Origin: Allobosea sp. 117
Lineage (GTDB): Bacteria > Pseudomonadota > Alphaproteobacteria > Rhizobiales > Xanthobacteraceae
Length of the DNA: 64,000 bases
Reading direction: 5' to 3'
Assembly (NCBI RefSeq): GCF_000702305.1
Contig: NZ_JNLC01000012.1
Location: 360,336-424,335, forward strand
The notes below the pieces were generated by a model. It saw only the letters and a list, made by a program, of their open reading frames with translations. It made no database searches and was not told the DNA's origin. The translations under genes and the position numbers were made by a program. The number at the start of each line of letters is the position of its first letter. The stretch's first letter is position 1. Below, piece after piece: positions 26,228 to 34,303 of the stretch.

Positions 26228-27130
26228 TCAGGTCGTCGCCATGGTCCGTGGCTGCGCCGCCGCAAGCCGGGCGGAGAGAGCCGCGGTGATCTCGGCCGGC
26301 GTATCGACCACCGTGATTCCCGCCGCCTCGAGAGCGGCCCGTTTGGCGGGATAGCCGCCGGCGCTGCCCGTGACGATGGCGCCCGCATGTCCCATCTTCT
26401 TGCCGGGTGGCGAGGCGCAGCCGGCGATGAAGGCGACGACGGGCTTCGTCATCCCGGCCGCATATTCCGCCGCCTTTTCCTCCATCGATCCGCCGATCTC
26501 GCCCACCAGCACCACCGCCTCGGTGCCGGGATCCTCGTCGAGCGCCTGCAGCGCGGCGCGGGTGGTGACGCCGATCATCGGGTCGCCACCAAGGCCGAGG
26601 AAGGCCGACTGCCCGAGACCCACGCGGGTGAGATTGAGGCAGATCAGCGTGCCGAGGCTGCCGCTGCGCGAGAGCACGCCGATGCGCCCCGGCTTGAAGA
26701 TGTTCGGGTTGTGTCCCGGCATGATGCCCACGAAACCCTCCCCCGGCGTCACCAGGCCGGCCGTGTTGGGACCGACGATCCGGGTGCCGCTGCGCGCCGC
26801 CGCCCGGTGTATAGCCATCACGTCATGGGCCGGGATGTGTTCGGTGAGCACGACGAGGAGCGCGGCGCCGGCGTCGATGGCATCGAGCGCGGCTTCCTTG
26901 GCGGCGGCGGGCGGGATGAACATCACCGCCACGTCGAACGGCGCTGTACGCGCCGCCTCCCGGGCGGTGGCGAAGACCGGCACACCGAGATGGGTCTCGC
27001 CGGCACGCTTGGGGTTGACGCCGGCGACGACCCGGGTGCCTGCACCCATCATCTTCTCGGCCCAGAACGAGCCCTGCTTGCCGGTGAGGCCCTGGACGAG
27101 CACACGGTGATGTTTGCGGAAGATGATCAT
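26228..27130 (-). CDS. ADP-forming acyl-CoA ligase, alpha subunit (SucD-like)
   Basis: 300 residues from ATG 27130. It has the CoA-binding start QGLTGKQGSFWAEKM and the phospho-histidine loop GHAGAIVTG of succinyl-CoA synthetase alpha chains. It overlaps the beta-subunit stop by 4 bp. It lies last in the operon tctCBA, sauS-like, beta, alpha. Together with a CoA-acylating aldehyde dehydrogenase it would make an acyl-CoA for reduction to an aldehyde. Sulfoacetate is the proposed acid because xsc and pta lie downstream in the locus; malate or succinate cannot be excluded. Confidence 0.82.
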   Translation of the reverse strand: MIIFRKHHRVLVQGLTGKQGSFWAEKMMGAGTRVVAGVNPKRAGETHLGVPVFATAREAARTAPFDVAVMFIPPAAAKEAALDAIDAGAALLVVLTEHIPAHDVMAIHRAAARSGTRIVGPNTAGLVTPGEGFVGIMPGHNPNIFKPGRIGVLSRSGSLGTLICLNLTRVGLGQSAFLGLGGDPMIGVTTRAALQALDEDPGTEAVVLVGEIGGSMEEKAAEYAAGMTKPVVAFIAGCASPPGKKMGHAGAIVTGSAGGYPAKRAALEAAGITVVDTPAEITAALSARLAAAQPRTMATT

Positions 27131-28254
27131 CGAGCTGCCTCCACCGCGGCTTTGACCGCGTCCTCCATGAAATCGAACGGCTCGATGCCGAGGCGCTCGC
27201 GCACCAGCCGCACCGCTTCGTCCTCGCCGGTGCCGTGGATCGAGAAATAGACCGGCAGCGTCGGCTTCAGGCTCTCCCATGCCTTGACCACGCCCTCGGC
27301 CATCACGTCGGTTCGCGCAAACGCGCCGCAGAAGTTCACGACGAGACTCTTCACGCCGGGATTGGAAAGCACGAGGTCGAGCGCGGTCTCCGCCTTGGTA
27401 TAGGCTTCGCCGCCGATCTCCAGGAAGTTGGCCGGCCGCCCGCCGAAATGGGCGATGGCGTCCATGGTGGTCATGGTGAGCCCCGCGCCGTTGGCGAGCA
27501 CGCCGACATTGCCGTCGAGCTGGATGAACTTGAGCCCGGCAGCGGCGCCACGCCGCTCCAGATCGGTCGCCGGCTCGCGCGCCGCGGCGGCGGCGAGCTC
27601 CGGCTGGCGGAAGGCGGCGGAATCGTCGAGCGTGAACTTGCAGTCGAGCGCCACCACGCGCCCGTCCGAAAGCACCGCGAGCGGATTGATCTCGAGCAGT
27701 TCCGCGTCGCTCGCGACATAGGCGGCATAGAGGCGAGCGAGCACGTCGGTCACCTGCCCGACCGCCGCGCCGAGGTCGAGACCGCGCACCAGCGCTGCCG
27801 CGTCGGCTTGGCTGAAGCCGTCATCGGGATCAACGACCGCGCGCCGCAGCGCGTCGGGCCGCGATGCCGCCACCTCCTCGATGTCCATGCCGCCTTCGGT
27901 CGAGAACAGCACCAGCGGCCGGCGGCTGGCGAAGTCGGTGAGGACCGCGGCATAGAATTCGTGGGCGATCGCCGCGCACGCTTCGACGAGGACGCTCTCG
28001 ACCGCATGGCCGTCGATCGACATGGCGAGGATCGCCCGGGCCGCGTCGGCGGCGGCCTCCGGCGTATCGGCCCGTTTGATGCCGCCCGCCTTGCCGCGCT
28101 TGCCGGTCGGCACCTGGGCCTTGACCACGCACGACCCGATGCTGCGGCAAGCCTGCGCGGCCTCCTCCGGCGTGCGGCAGAGAACGCCCTGCGGGATCGG
28201 AATCCCGGCCGGGGCGAGGACGAGGGCCTTGGCGGCCTGTTCCACGAGGTTCAT
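27127..28254 (-). CDS. ADP-forming acyl-CoA ligase, beta subunit (SucC-like)
   Basis: 375 residues: an N-terminal ATP-grasp domain (CVVKAQVPTGKRGKAGG) and a C-terminal ligase domain (GNVGVLANGAGLTMTTMDAI; NFLEIGG). The late loop reads VYFSIHGTGEDEA, where succinyl-CoA synthetases typically have a sequence like VVRLEGTN; this is near the acid-binding region, so a different acid substrate is plausible. It lies 10 bp after the SauS-like gene and overlaps the alpha subunit. It pairs with the alpha subunit to activate a carboxylate with ATP and CoA. Confidence 0.82.
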   Translation of the reverse strand: MNLVEQAAKALVLAPAGIPIPQGVLCRTPEEAAQACRSIGSCVVKAQVPTGKRGKAGGIKRADTPEAAADAARAILAMSIDGHAVESVLVEACAAIAHEFYAAVLTDFASRRPLVLFSTEGGMDIEEVAASRPDALRRAVVDPDDGFSQADAAALVRGLDLGAAVGQVTDVLARLYAAYVASDAELLEINPLAVLSDGRVVALDCKFTLDDSAAFRQPELAAAAAREPATDLERRGAAAGLKFIQLDGNVGVLANGAGLTMTTMDAIAHFGGRPANFLEIGGEAYTKAETALDLVLSNPGVKSLVVNFCGAFARTDVMAEGVVKAWESLKPTLPVYFSIHGTGEDEAVRLVRERLGIEPFDFMEDAVKAAVEAAR

Positions 28255-28264
28255 GGCGCCGCCC

Positions 28265-29698
28265 TCACTCTTTGCCGTACTTCGCCCACAGCGGCCCGAA
28301 CAGCTCCTCCTCGGAGGGCTTGTCCTCGGGAATCACCGTGACGAGGTGGGTGATGTTGAGGAAATGGCGGTAGCTCAGATTCTCGGAGATCGAATTCTTC
28401 TGCCAGGAGCCGCAGCCCATGGAGAGCGTGAAGCCCAGGCCGGAATCGAAGCCGCCGCCATTGCCGAAGGTGTGGGCGAAATTGACCAGCACGCGCACCA
28501 CCGGCAGATCGGCGGCCAACTCCCGTCCATGGTCCAGGTTCTTGGTGTGGATGCCCAGCGAATGGCCGCGACCCTGATGGTCAAGGATCGAGCGCACCAG
28601 GGTCTTCGCCTCGGCGAAGTCGCGCGCCCGGTAGACGGTGAGCACGAGCGACAGTTTTTCGCCGGAGAAGGGATGCTCGCGACCGATACCGGTCTCCTCC
28701 ACCATGAAGAACTTGGCGCCCTTCGCCGCGTCCGGCAGGCCGAATGCGGCCGCTAGCGTCGCCGCGTCGCGGGCGATGAGGTTGCGGTTGAGCTTACCGC
28801 CGACCCATAGGCCGCCGCGCACCCGCTCCTTCTCCTCGGGCGTGCACATGTACCCGCCAGCCGCCTTTAGCGCGGCGATCGCCGCGTCATAGACCTCGTC
28901 GAGGATGACGACGGCGTTCTCGGAGGAGCAGGAGGTGGAATTGTCGAAGATCTTGGAGGCGCAGATCTTGCGGGCCGCATCGTCGAGGTCCGCGCTCGCA
29001 TCGATGATGACCGGCACGTTGCCGGCTCCGACCCCGATCGCCGGCGTGCCGGAGGAATAGGCGCGCCGCACATTATCCTGCGATCCGGTGACGACGACGA
29101 GGTCGGCCATGCGCATCAGCGCGGTGGTGGCTTCCTTGGTGACCGGCTCGGGGACGATCTGCACCAGATCTTCCGGCAGGCCTATGCGGGCGAGCTCGGC
29201 ACGCATCATCTCCACGACCCGGGCGGTGGTGCGATAGCCGAGTGGCGAGGGAGCGATGACGATGGCGTTGCGGCCCTTGATGGCCATCATCGCCTTGTTC
29301 GCCGGCGTGGCCGCGGGATTGGTGGAAGGCGTTACCGCGCCGATGACGCCCATGGGCTTGGCGTATTTGAAGATGCCCCTGGCATGATCTTCCTCGATCA
29401 CCCCCACCGAGCGCCCGCGCATCAGGTCGCGCAAGGTGCCGAAGGTCTTGCGCTGGTTCTTCACGACCTTGTCCGGCACGTTGCCGAGGCCGGTGTCGGC
29501 GACAGCCAGCTCGGCCAGCTCACGCGCGCGGCCAGGCTCGTAGATGGCCCAGGCCAGCGCGCGCACGGCTTCGTCGGCCCGCTCCTGGCTCACATTCGCG
29601 AAGCTTTCCTGGGCACGGCGCGCGGCGCGGATGGTGCGCTCGACGACGGCGCCAGCGTCGTCCGCATCGTCGAGCGGCATGACGGCGGCTTGTGCCAT
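28265..29698 (-). CDS. sauS: CoA-acylating aldehyde dehydrogenase, SauS-like (sulfoacetaldehyde dehydrogenase)
   Basis: 477 residues, the acylating branch of the aldehyde dehydrogenase superfamily (EutE/AdhE/SauS). The nucleophile is Cys257 in NSTSCSSENAVV; GVIGAVTPSTNPAATP and GVGAGNVPVIID are typical. The start ATG 29698 follows a near-perfect AAAGGAGG. In SauS proteins the enzyme reduces sulfoacetyl-CoA to sulfoacetaldehyde with NADPH. The neighbouring acyl-CoA ligase subunits, the TTT importer and xsc in the same 16-kb region support this over acetaldehyde or succinate-semialdehyde use. The symbol is given on that combined basis. Confidence 0.75.
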   Translation of the reverse strand: MAQAAVMPLDDADDAGAVVERTIRAARRAQESFANVSQERADEAVRALAWAIYEPGRARELAELAVADTGLGNVPDKVVKNQRKTFGTLRDLMRGRSVGVIEEDHARGIFKYAKPMGVIGAVTPSTNPAATPANKAMMAIKGRNAIVIAPSPLGYRTTARVVEMMRAELARIGLPEDLVQIVPEPVTKEATTALMRMADLVVVTGSQDNVRRAYSSGTPAIGVGAGNVPVIIDASADLDDAARKICASKIFDNSTSCSSENAVVILDEVYDAAIAALKAAGGYMCTPEEKERVRGGLWVGGKLNRNLIARDAATLAAAFGLPDAAKGAKFFMVEETGIGREHPFSGEKLSLVLTVYRARDFAEAKTLVRSILDHQGRGHSLGIHTKNLDHGRELAADLPVVRVLVNFAHTFGNGGGFDSGLGFTLSMGCGSWQKNSISENLSYRHFLNITHLVTVIPEDKPSEEELFGPLWAKYGKE

Positions 29699-29732
29699 GG
29701 CTTTCCTCCTTTGCGATTTCTCTGGTTGCGGG

Positions 29733-29762
29733 GAGCCACCTGGGCCCTCCGGTGTGGCTCCG
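29733..29762. terminator. Stem-loop in the tctA-sauS gap
   Basis: GGAGCCAC (29733-29740) pairs perfectly with GTGGCTCC (29755-29762) in the 205-bp gap between tctA and sauS. No T tract follows on either strand, so it may be an mRNA-processing or partial attenuation hairpin rather than a full terminator. The gap also has an A/T-rich stretch at about 29850-29885 that could hold a separate sauS promoter. Confidence 0.4.
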
Positions 29763-29903
29763 TACTCGCGAGCCGTGCGGCGTCACGCCAGGCGGGCCTC
29801 GAGTGCGCAGCTCCATTCCGGGGCTGCGGATCGAAATTTACGGACGGGATGGAGCTAAAGAAAATTTATTATCTGAATTGCATCCATTCATGTGCCGCAT
29901 GAC

Positions 29904-31412
29904 CTACTCCGCAGGCACATGGCGCCGGCGCGGCAGCAGCGGGCCCACCACCGGCAGCACCAGAGTGAGGATCACCAGCGCCAGAATCGTGCCGGAGATC
30001 GGCCGCGTGAAGAACACCACCCAGTCGTTCTGGAACGAAATCATGGAGTTCATGAAGGCTTCCTCGGCGATTGGACCAAGGATCACCCCCAGCACCATGG
30101 GCGCGATGGGAAAGCGCATCCGCTCGAACAGATAGCCGACCACGCCGAAGCCGAGCATCAGCCAGAGGTCGGTCACGTTGGAGCGGATGGACAGCGCGCC
30201 GATGAAGCAGAAGATCATGACAAAGGCGGAGACCACGGCCTCCGGGAAATCCATAATCCTCACCAGCGGGCGGATGGCGAAATAGCCCAGCACGCACATG
30301 GCGACGACGCCGATGAAGAGCGAGGCGAAGATGGTGTAGACCATCGCCGGCGAGGTCATCATCACCTGCGGTCCCGGCTGGATGCCGTGCAGCATGAAGG
30401 CCCCGAGTATCACGGCGGTGGCGCCGCTGCCCGGAATGCCGAGGGCGAGGAGCGGGATCAGCGCCCCGCCCACCGAAGCTGTCGCCGCGCTCTGCGGCGC
30501 GACGATGCCTTCCGGTACGCCGGTGCCCATCCGGGCGCGCTGGCGGCCGAACTGACTCTCGACACCATAGCCGACGAAGGAAGCGATGGTGGCACCCGCG
30601 CCAGGCACCACGCCGACCACGTGGCCGATCAGGGTCGAGCGCAGCATCATGCCCTTGAGCGCCATGATCTCCTTGAAGCTCGGCAGTTGCGTGCGCGTGC
30701 CGCCCACCCCCTGGAGCGGGGCGGAGGAAAAGCCGATCTCGAGCCGCGCCAATACCTCTGCCACGCCGAATGCGCCCACCATGACCACCAGGAACTCGAT
30801 GCCGTCGGCGAGGATCGGCAGGTCGAAGGTGAACCGGTAGGAGCCATAGATGGCGTCGGTGCCGACGCAGGCGATGAGCAGCCCGATCGCGAGGCTGATC
30901 AGCGCGGAGGGGATTGAGCCCTTGCCGAGCGCGATCACGCTGGCAAGGCCGAACAGCACGATGGCGAAATACTCCGGCGAGGAGAACTGCAGCGCGAAGT
31001 CCGCCACCGGCTTGGTCAGCACCACCATGATGCATGCGGAGATGAGGCCGCCGATCAGTGCCGCGACCAGCGTCCAGCCCAGCGCCTTCGCCGGCTGCCC
31101 GCGCTTGGCCATCGCATAGCCGTCCCACAGCAGCGGCACATGGATCGGCTCGCCGGGAATGCGGAAGAGGATCGAGGTGAAGGCGCCGCCATATGTGCCA
31201 GAGACATACATGGCGGTGAGCAGGATGATCGCCGCGGTGACTTCCATCTGATAGGTGAAGGGCAGGAACAGAACCACACCCATCACCAGCGTCAGGCCGG
31301 GCAGGATGCCCACCAGGAGCCCGACGACGAGGCCGACCAGCAGCATCAGCATGTGGATCGGGGTGAAGCAGGCGATGAAGCCCGCGCCGAGCTGCGTGAG
31401 AATATCGAGCAT
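29904..31412 (-). CDS. tctA: Tripartite tricarboxylate transporter large permease TctA
   Basis: About 502 residues from ATG 31412 with about 11-12 hydrophobic segments. Family hallmarks include GLVVGLLVGILPGLTLVMGV, YVSGTYGGAFTSILFRIPGE, and PLLALGIPGSGATAVILGAF. It is the proton-driven permease of a TTT system with TctB and the TctC binding protein encoded upstream. TTT systems carry carboxylates and related organic anions; sulfoacetate is proposed from context. Confidence 0.92.
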   Translation of the reverse strand: MLDILTQLGAGFIACFTPIHMLMLLVGLVVGLLVGILPGLTLVMGVVLFLPFTYQMEVTAAIILLTAMYVSGTYGGAFTSILFRIPGEPIHVPLLWDGYAMAKRGQPAKALGWTLVAALIGGLISACIMVVLTKPVADFALQFSSPEYFAIVLFGLASVIALGKGSIPSALISLAIGLLIACVGTDAIYGSYRFTFDLPILADGIEFLVVMVGAFGVAEVLARLEIGFSSAPLQGVGGTRTQLPSFKEIMALKGMMLRSTLIGHVVGVVPGAGATIASFVGYGVESQFGRQRARMGTGVPEGIVAPQSAATASVGGALIPLLALGIPGSGATAVILGAFMLHGIQPGPQVMMTSPAMVYTIFASLFIGVVAMCVLGYFAIRPLVRIMDFPEAVVSAFVMIFCFIGALSIRSNVTDLWLMLGFGVVGYLFERMRFPIAPMVLGVILGPIAEEAFMNSMISFQNDWVVFFTRPISGTILALVILTLVLPVVGPLLPRRRHVPAE

Positions 31413-31447
31413 GTGAGGCGCCTTTCCGGTCGTTCGGACCCGCGGGG

Positions 31448-32005
31448 TCAGTACAGGCCGACGATGAAGTCGGTGACGGCGTCGAACGGGGCGATCCCGC
31501 GCGGCAGCGAGACGTAGACCACCTTCAGGAACAGGAAGCTGAGCACCACCGTTCCGATCAGGGCGGCGGCCCAGATCGTGCCGTGCCTGCGGAAGCGGCC
31601 GAGATAGATGAAGGCCACCAGGAAGCAGAATGTGGAGAGCGGGAAGCCGATGACGCCGAGCAGGAGTGCATAGGCGACGCACAGTCCCATGCCGCCGAGA
31701 AGAAGGGGAATGCTGCGGTCGTTCAGCTCTTCGGCATCGGGCAGCGGTTCGGCGGCCTCGAGCTGATCGGTGATGCCATGCGCCTCACTATGGTTGGGCG
31801 AGATGACCGCCCGCACCAGCTCGACCATGCTGACGATGGCCATCAGCCCGATGGCGAGTTTCGGCCAGAAGTCGGGGCCGAGCTGACCCGGCCGCGCGGC
31901 GACGTCGATCCGGTTGGCGAAATGCCAGAGGGCGGCAGAGACGATGATGAGAACGGCATAGGGCAGTGCCGCCGAGACGCGGCTCGACAACGAGTGCGTG
32001 GTCAT
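31448..32005 (-). CDS. tctB: Tripartite tricarboxylate transporter small permease TctB
   Basis: 185 residues from ATG 32005, preceded by AGGAGGG. Four hydrophobic segments are visible, with a hydrophilic acidic loop in the middle (LEAAEPLPDAEELNDRS), the standard TctB layout (GQLGPDFWPKLAIG). It lies between tctC and tctA; the gap to tctA is 35 bp. The longer upstream frame lacks homology and is not used. Confidence 0.9.
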   Translation of the reverse strand: MTTHSLSSRVSAALPYAVLIIVSAALWHFANRIDVAARPGQLGPDFWPKLAIGLMAIVSMVELVRAVISPNHSEAHGITDQLEAAEPLPDAEELNDRSIPLLLGGMGLCVAYALLLGVIGFPLSTFCFLVAFIYLGRFRRHGTIWAAALIGTVVLSFLFLKVVYVSLPRGIAPFDAVTDFIVGLY

Positions 32006-32095
32006 GGCGACCCTCCTCGACGCGAAACGGAACGGGTTATGGAGACGGCGGACATGCCGAGCGTCCCGGCCACAGCGGCCGGGACGCATGCCCGA

Positions 32096-33061
32096 TCAGG
32101 CGGGCTTCGCCAGCGCCTTCATCTCGCTGAGCTGCTGCTCGAGGAAGGCTCCGGATTGGCTCGCCGTGAGGTAGCTGTTGGGGTCCGCGATCTGCTCGGT
32201 GAGGAATTTCTTGTATTCCTCGGTCGCCGCGACCTTGCCCATGACGGAATCGAACACCGACAGCGCCCCTTCCGGGGTGCCGGCACGCAGCACCACGGCA
32301 CGGAACTGCGGCAGCGCGACCTGGTAGCCGAGCTCGTAGGAGCACGGGACGTCCTTGAAAGCGGGGAAGCGCTCCTTGCCGAAGACGAGGAGCGGCCGCA
32401 TCTGCTTGCCTGCGAGGAAGCTGCCGACGTCGCCCGCCTGCTCGTAGAGAGCGTCGGCGTGGCCGCCGAGGATCGATACGTAGCGCTCACTCGGCTTGGA
32501 GAAGGGAACCTGGATGACGTTGACGCCCTTGCCCGCGAGATAGCTGAGCGTGAAATCGTCGACGCTGCCGAAACCGAGGGTCGCCACCTTAAGCTTGTTG
32601 GGGCTCGCCCTGGCCTCCTTCTCGAAATCGGCCCAGGTCTTGAACCGGCTGTCCTGCGCCACGAAGATGAAGGACGGCGCCTGGATCATCACCGCCGCGG
32701 GCGTGATGTCGGAGAGCTGCCAGCGCGGGTTCGAGCCGGCCAGCAGAGCGTGCGCGTCAGCGATATAGATGGCAGCGGAATAACCGTCTGGCGGCGTGGC
32801 GAGGAGCTTGGCCATGCCGGTGGCGCCGGTGCCGCCAGGCACGTTAACGACCGGCACGCCCTGGCCGAACATGGGTTCGGCAAGCTTGCCGATCTGACGG
32901 GCGAGCTGATCCGCGCCCCCGCCGGGTCCCCACGGCACGATCATCTCGACCGGCCGCGTCGGGAACTTCTCGCTCGCCGCGAATGCCGCTCGCCGCAAGG
33001 GCAAGCCAGCCGCGGCCAGAGCACTGCCCGCGTAAAGAAAATGGCGTCGTGATAGATTCAT
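32096..33061 (-). CDS. tctC: Tripartite tricarboxylate transporter binding protein TctC (Bug family)
   Basis: 321 residues from ATG 33061, with GGGAGG upstream. The signal MNLSRRHFLYAGSALAAAGL is Tat-like. The mature Bug fold contains PTRPVEMIVPWGPGGGADQLAR and VVNVPGGTGATGMAKL, which contact the carboxylate ligand in this family. It captures the substrate in the periplasm for TctAB. It is the first gene of the presumed operon tctC-tctB-tctA-sauS-ligase and lies divergent from a LysR regulator. Confidence 0.92.
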   Translation of the reverse strand: MNLSRRHFLYAGSALAAAGLPLRRAAFAASEKFPTRPVEMIVPWGPGGGADQLARQIGKLAEPMFGQGVPVVNVPGGTGATGMAKLLATPPDGYSAAIYIADAHALLAGSNPRWQLSDITPAAVMIQAPSFIFVAQDSRFKTWADFEKEARASPNKLKVATLGFGSVDDFTLSYLAGKGVNVIQVPFSKPSERYVSILGGHADALYEQAGDVGSFLAGKQMRPLLVFGKERFPAFKDVPCSYELGYQVALPQFRAVVLRAGTPEGALSVFDSVMGKVAATEEYKKFLTEQIADPNSYLTASQSGAFLEQQLSEMKALAKPA

Positions 33062-33290
33062 ACCGATTACCTCCCTCACCGGATTCCGCTGTCCGCCGGT
33101 TGACCCGACGTGACACTGCCCGGAGTGCTTCTGCGCGACTTGTTTCAAACTTGATTCGACGGCCCGATGACGTGGCCGTCGCTTCGAAGATGGGCCGGAG
33201 GACTTGGCGTAATCCCACGGTCCGACGCGACAACAGGGTAGTCGAAAGACGGTATGTCGACGAAGCCATTAAACGAAATCTATTGTGTTA

Positions 33291-33308
33291 ATCGCGATCA
33301 TTCGCGAT
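33291..33308. promoter_or_regulatory. Palindrome at the LysR gene start, candidate operator
   Basis: ATCGCGA (33291-33297), TCAT, TCGCGAT (33302-33308) is a perfect 7-bp inverted repeat. It covers the upstream ATG at 33307 of the LysR gene, suggesting that translation begins further in. Its place in the 33062-33318 divergent region fits a LysR autoregulatory site that also governs tctC. Confidence 0.5.
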
Positions 33309-33318
33309 GTTTATGATC

Positions 33319-34248
33319 ATGATCCATGACCTCGACATCGCTTTGGTTCGCACCTTTGTCGCCATCGTCGAGACCGGGGGGCTCACTTCGGCGGGGCGCG
33401 TCGTAGGCCGGACGCAGCCGGCGGTCACCCATCAGATCAAGCGGCTCGAGGCGACGCTGGGCCGTCCGCTTTTCGGCCAGGATCGCCGGCACCTGACGCT
33501 GACGCCGGACGGCGAGATATTCCTCGAATATGCCCGCGCGATCCTGCGCTTCAACGACGAAGCCCGTGCACGCTTCGGCGCCCCCGAGATTCAGGGGCGT
33601 GTCACACTCGGCGTGCCCGATCTCTACGCCGCCTATCTGCTGCCGCAGCTTCTGCGTCGCTTCGCGCGGGCACATCCGCATGTGGAAATCGAGATGCGCT
33701 GCATGCGCAGCGTCCATCTCTACGAGGCGATGCAGCGCGATGAGCTGGACCTCGTCATCGCCACGCGGCAACCTGATCAGATGACCGGCACCGTGGTGCG
33801 GTGGGAGCCGCTGACCTGGGTCGCCGGGCCGCATGATCGGCCGGAGACGGAAGAGGTGGTGCCGCTTGCGGTGCTGCCGCCCGGCAGCGTCTATCGCCAG
33901 CGCACATTGGAGGCGCTGGGCCGCGTCGGCCGACGCTGGACCATCACCTCCTTCAGCGAGAGCCTGGCCGGGCTTCAGGCGGCAGTGTTCGCGGGGCTCG
34001 CGGTATCGGTGTTTCCGCGCTGTGCGGTGCAGCCGGGCATGCGCTGCCCGGGAACGCAGGACGGGCTGCCCGACCTTCCCGCCATCGAGCTGGTGCTGCA
34101 CCGCCGCCCGATGGGCCTGAGCGCCGCGGCCGAACATCTCGGTGACTTCGTCGAGCGCGAGCTGGCGCAGGTTTCCGCCTTCCATACCACCGCCATCGTC
34201 GGAGGGTCTCCGCCGCTGCCGCCGCATCTGGGCATGGCGCGGGTCTAG
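33319..34248 (+). CDS. LysR-family transcriptional regulator
   Basis: About 309 residues. The start MIHDLDIALVRTFVAIVETG is typical of a LysR subgroup; in-frame ATGs at 33307 and 33313 are alternatives, but the first lies inside a palindrome. The N-terminal HTH includes VVGRTQPAVTHQIKRLEATLG. The effector domain is of ordinary type. It is divergent from tctCBA-sauS-ligase and is probably its substrate-responsive activator. It is convergent with the GMC gene at 34304. Confidence 0.9.
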   Translation: MIHDLDIALVRTFVAIVETGGLTSAGRVVGRTQPAVTHQIKRLEATLGRPLFGQDRRHLTLTPDGEIFLEYARAILRFNDEARARFGAPEIQGRVTLGVPDLYAAYLLPQLLRRFARAHPHVEIEMRCMRSVHLYEAMQRDELDLVIATRQPDQMTGTVVRWEPLTWVAGPHDRPETEEVVPLAVLPPGSVYRQRTLEALGRVGRRWTITSFSESLAGLQAAVFAGLAVSVFPRCAVQPGMRCPGTQDGLPDLPAIELVLHRRPMGLSAAAEHLGDFVERELAQVSAFHTTAIVGGSPPLPPHLGMARV

Positions 34249-34303
34249 AGACAGCGTAGCCTCGGTCATCTGACGCAATCGCGTTTATCTCCGATGGTCT
34301 TGA

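Noticed and set aside
26228..28254. Interpretation as the citric-acid-cycle succinyl-CoA synthetase
   Set aside because: The genes lie with an acylating dehydrogenase and a TTT importer, not with 2-oxoglutarate dehydrogenase genes, and the beta-subunit loop is unusual.
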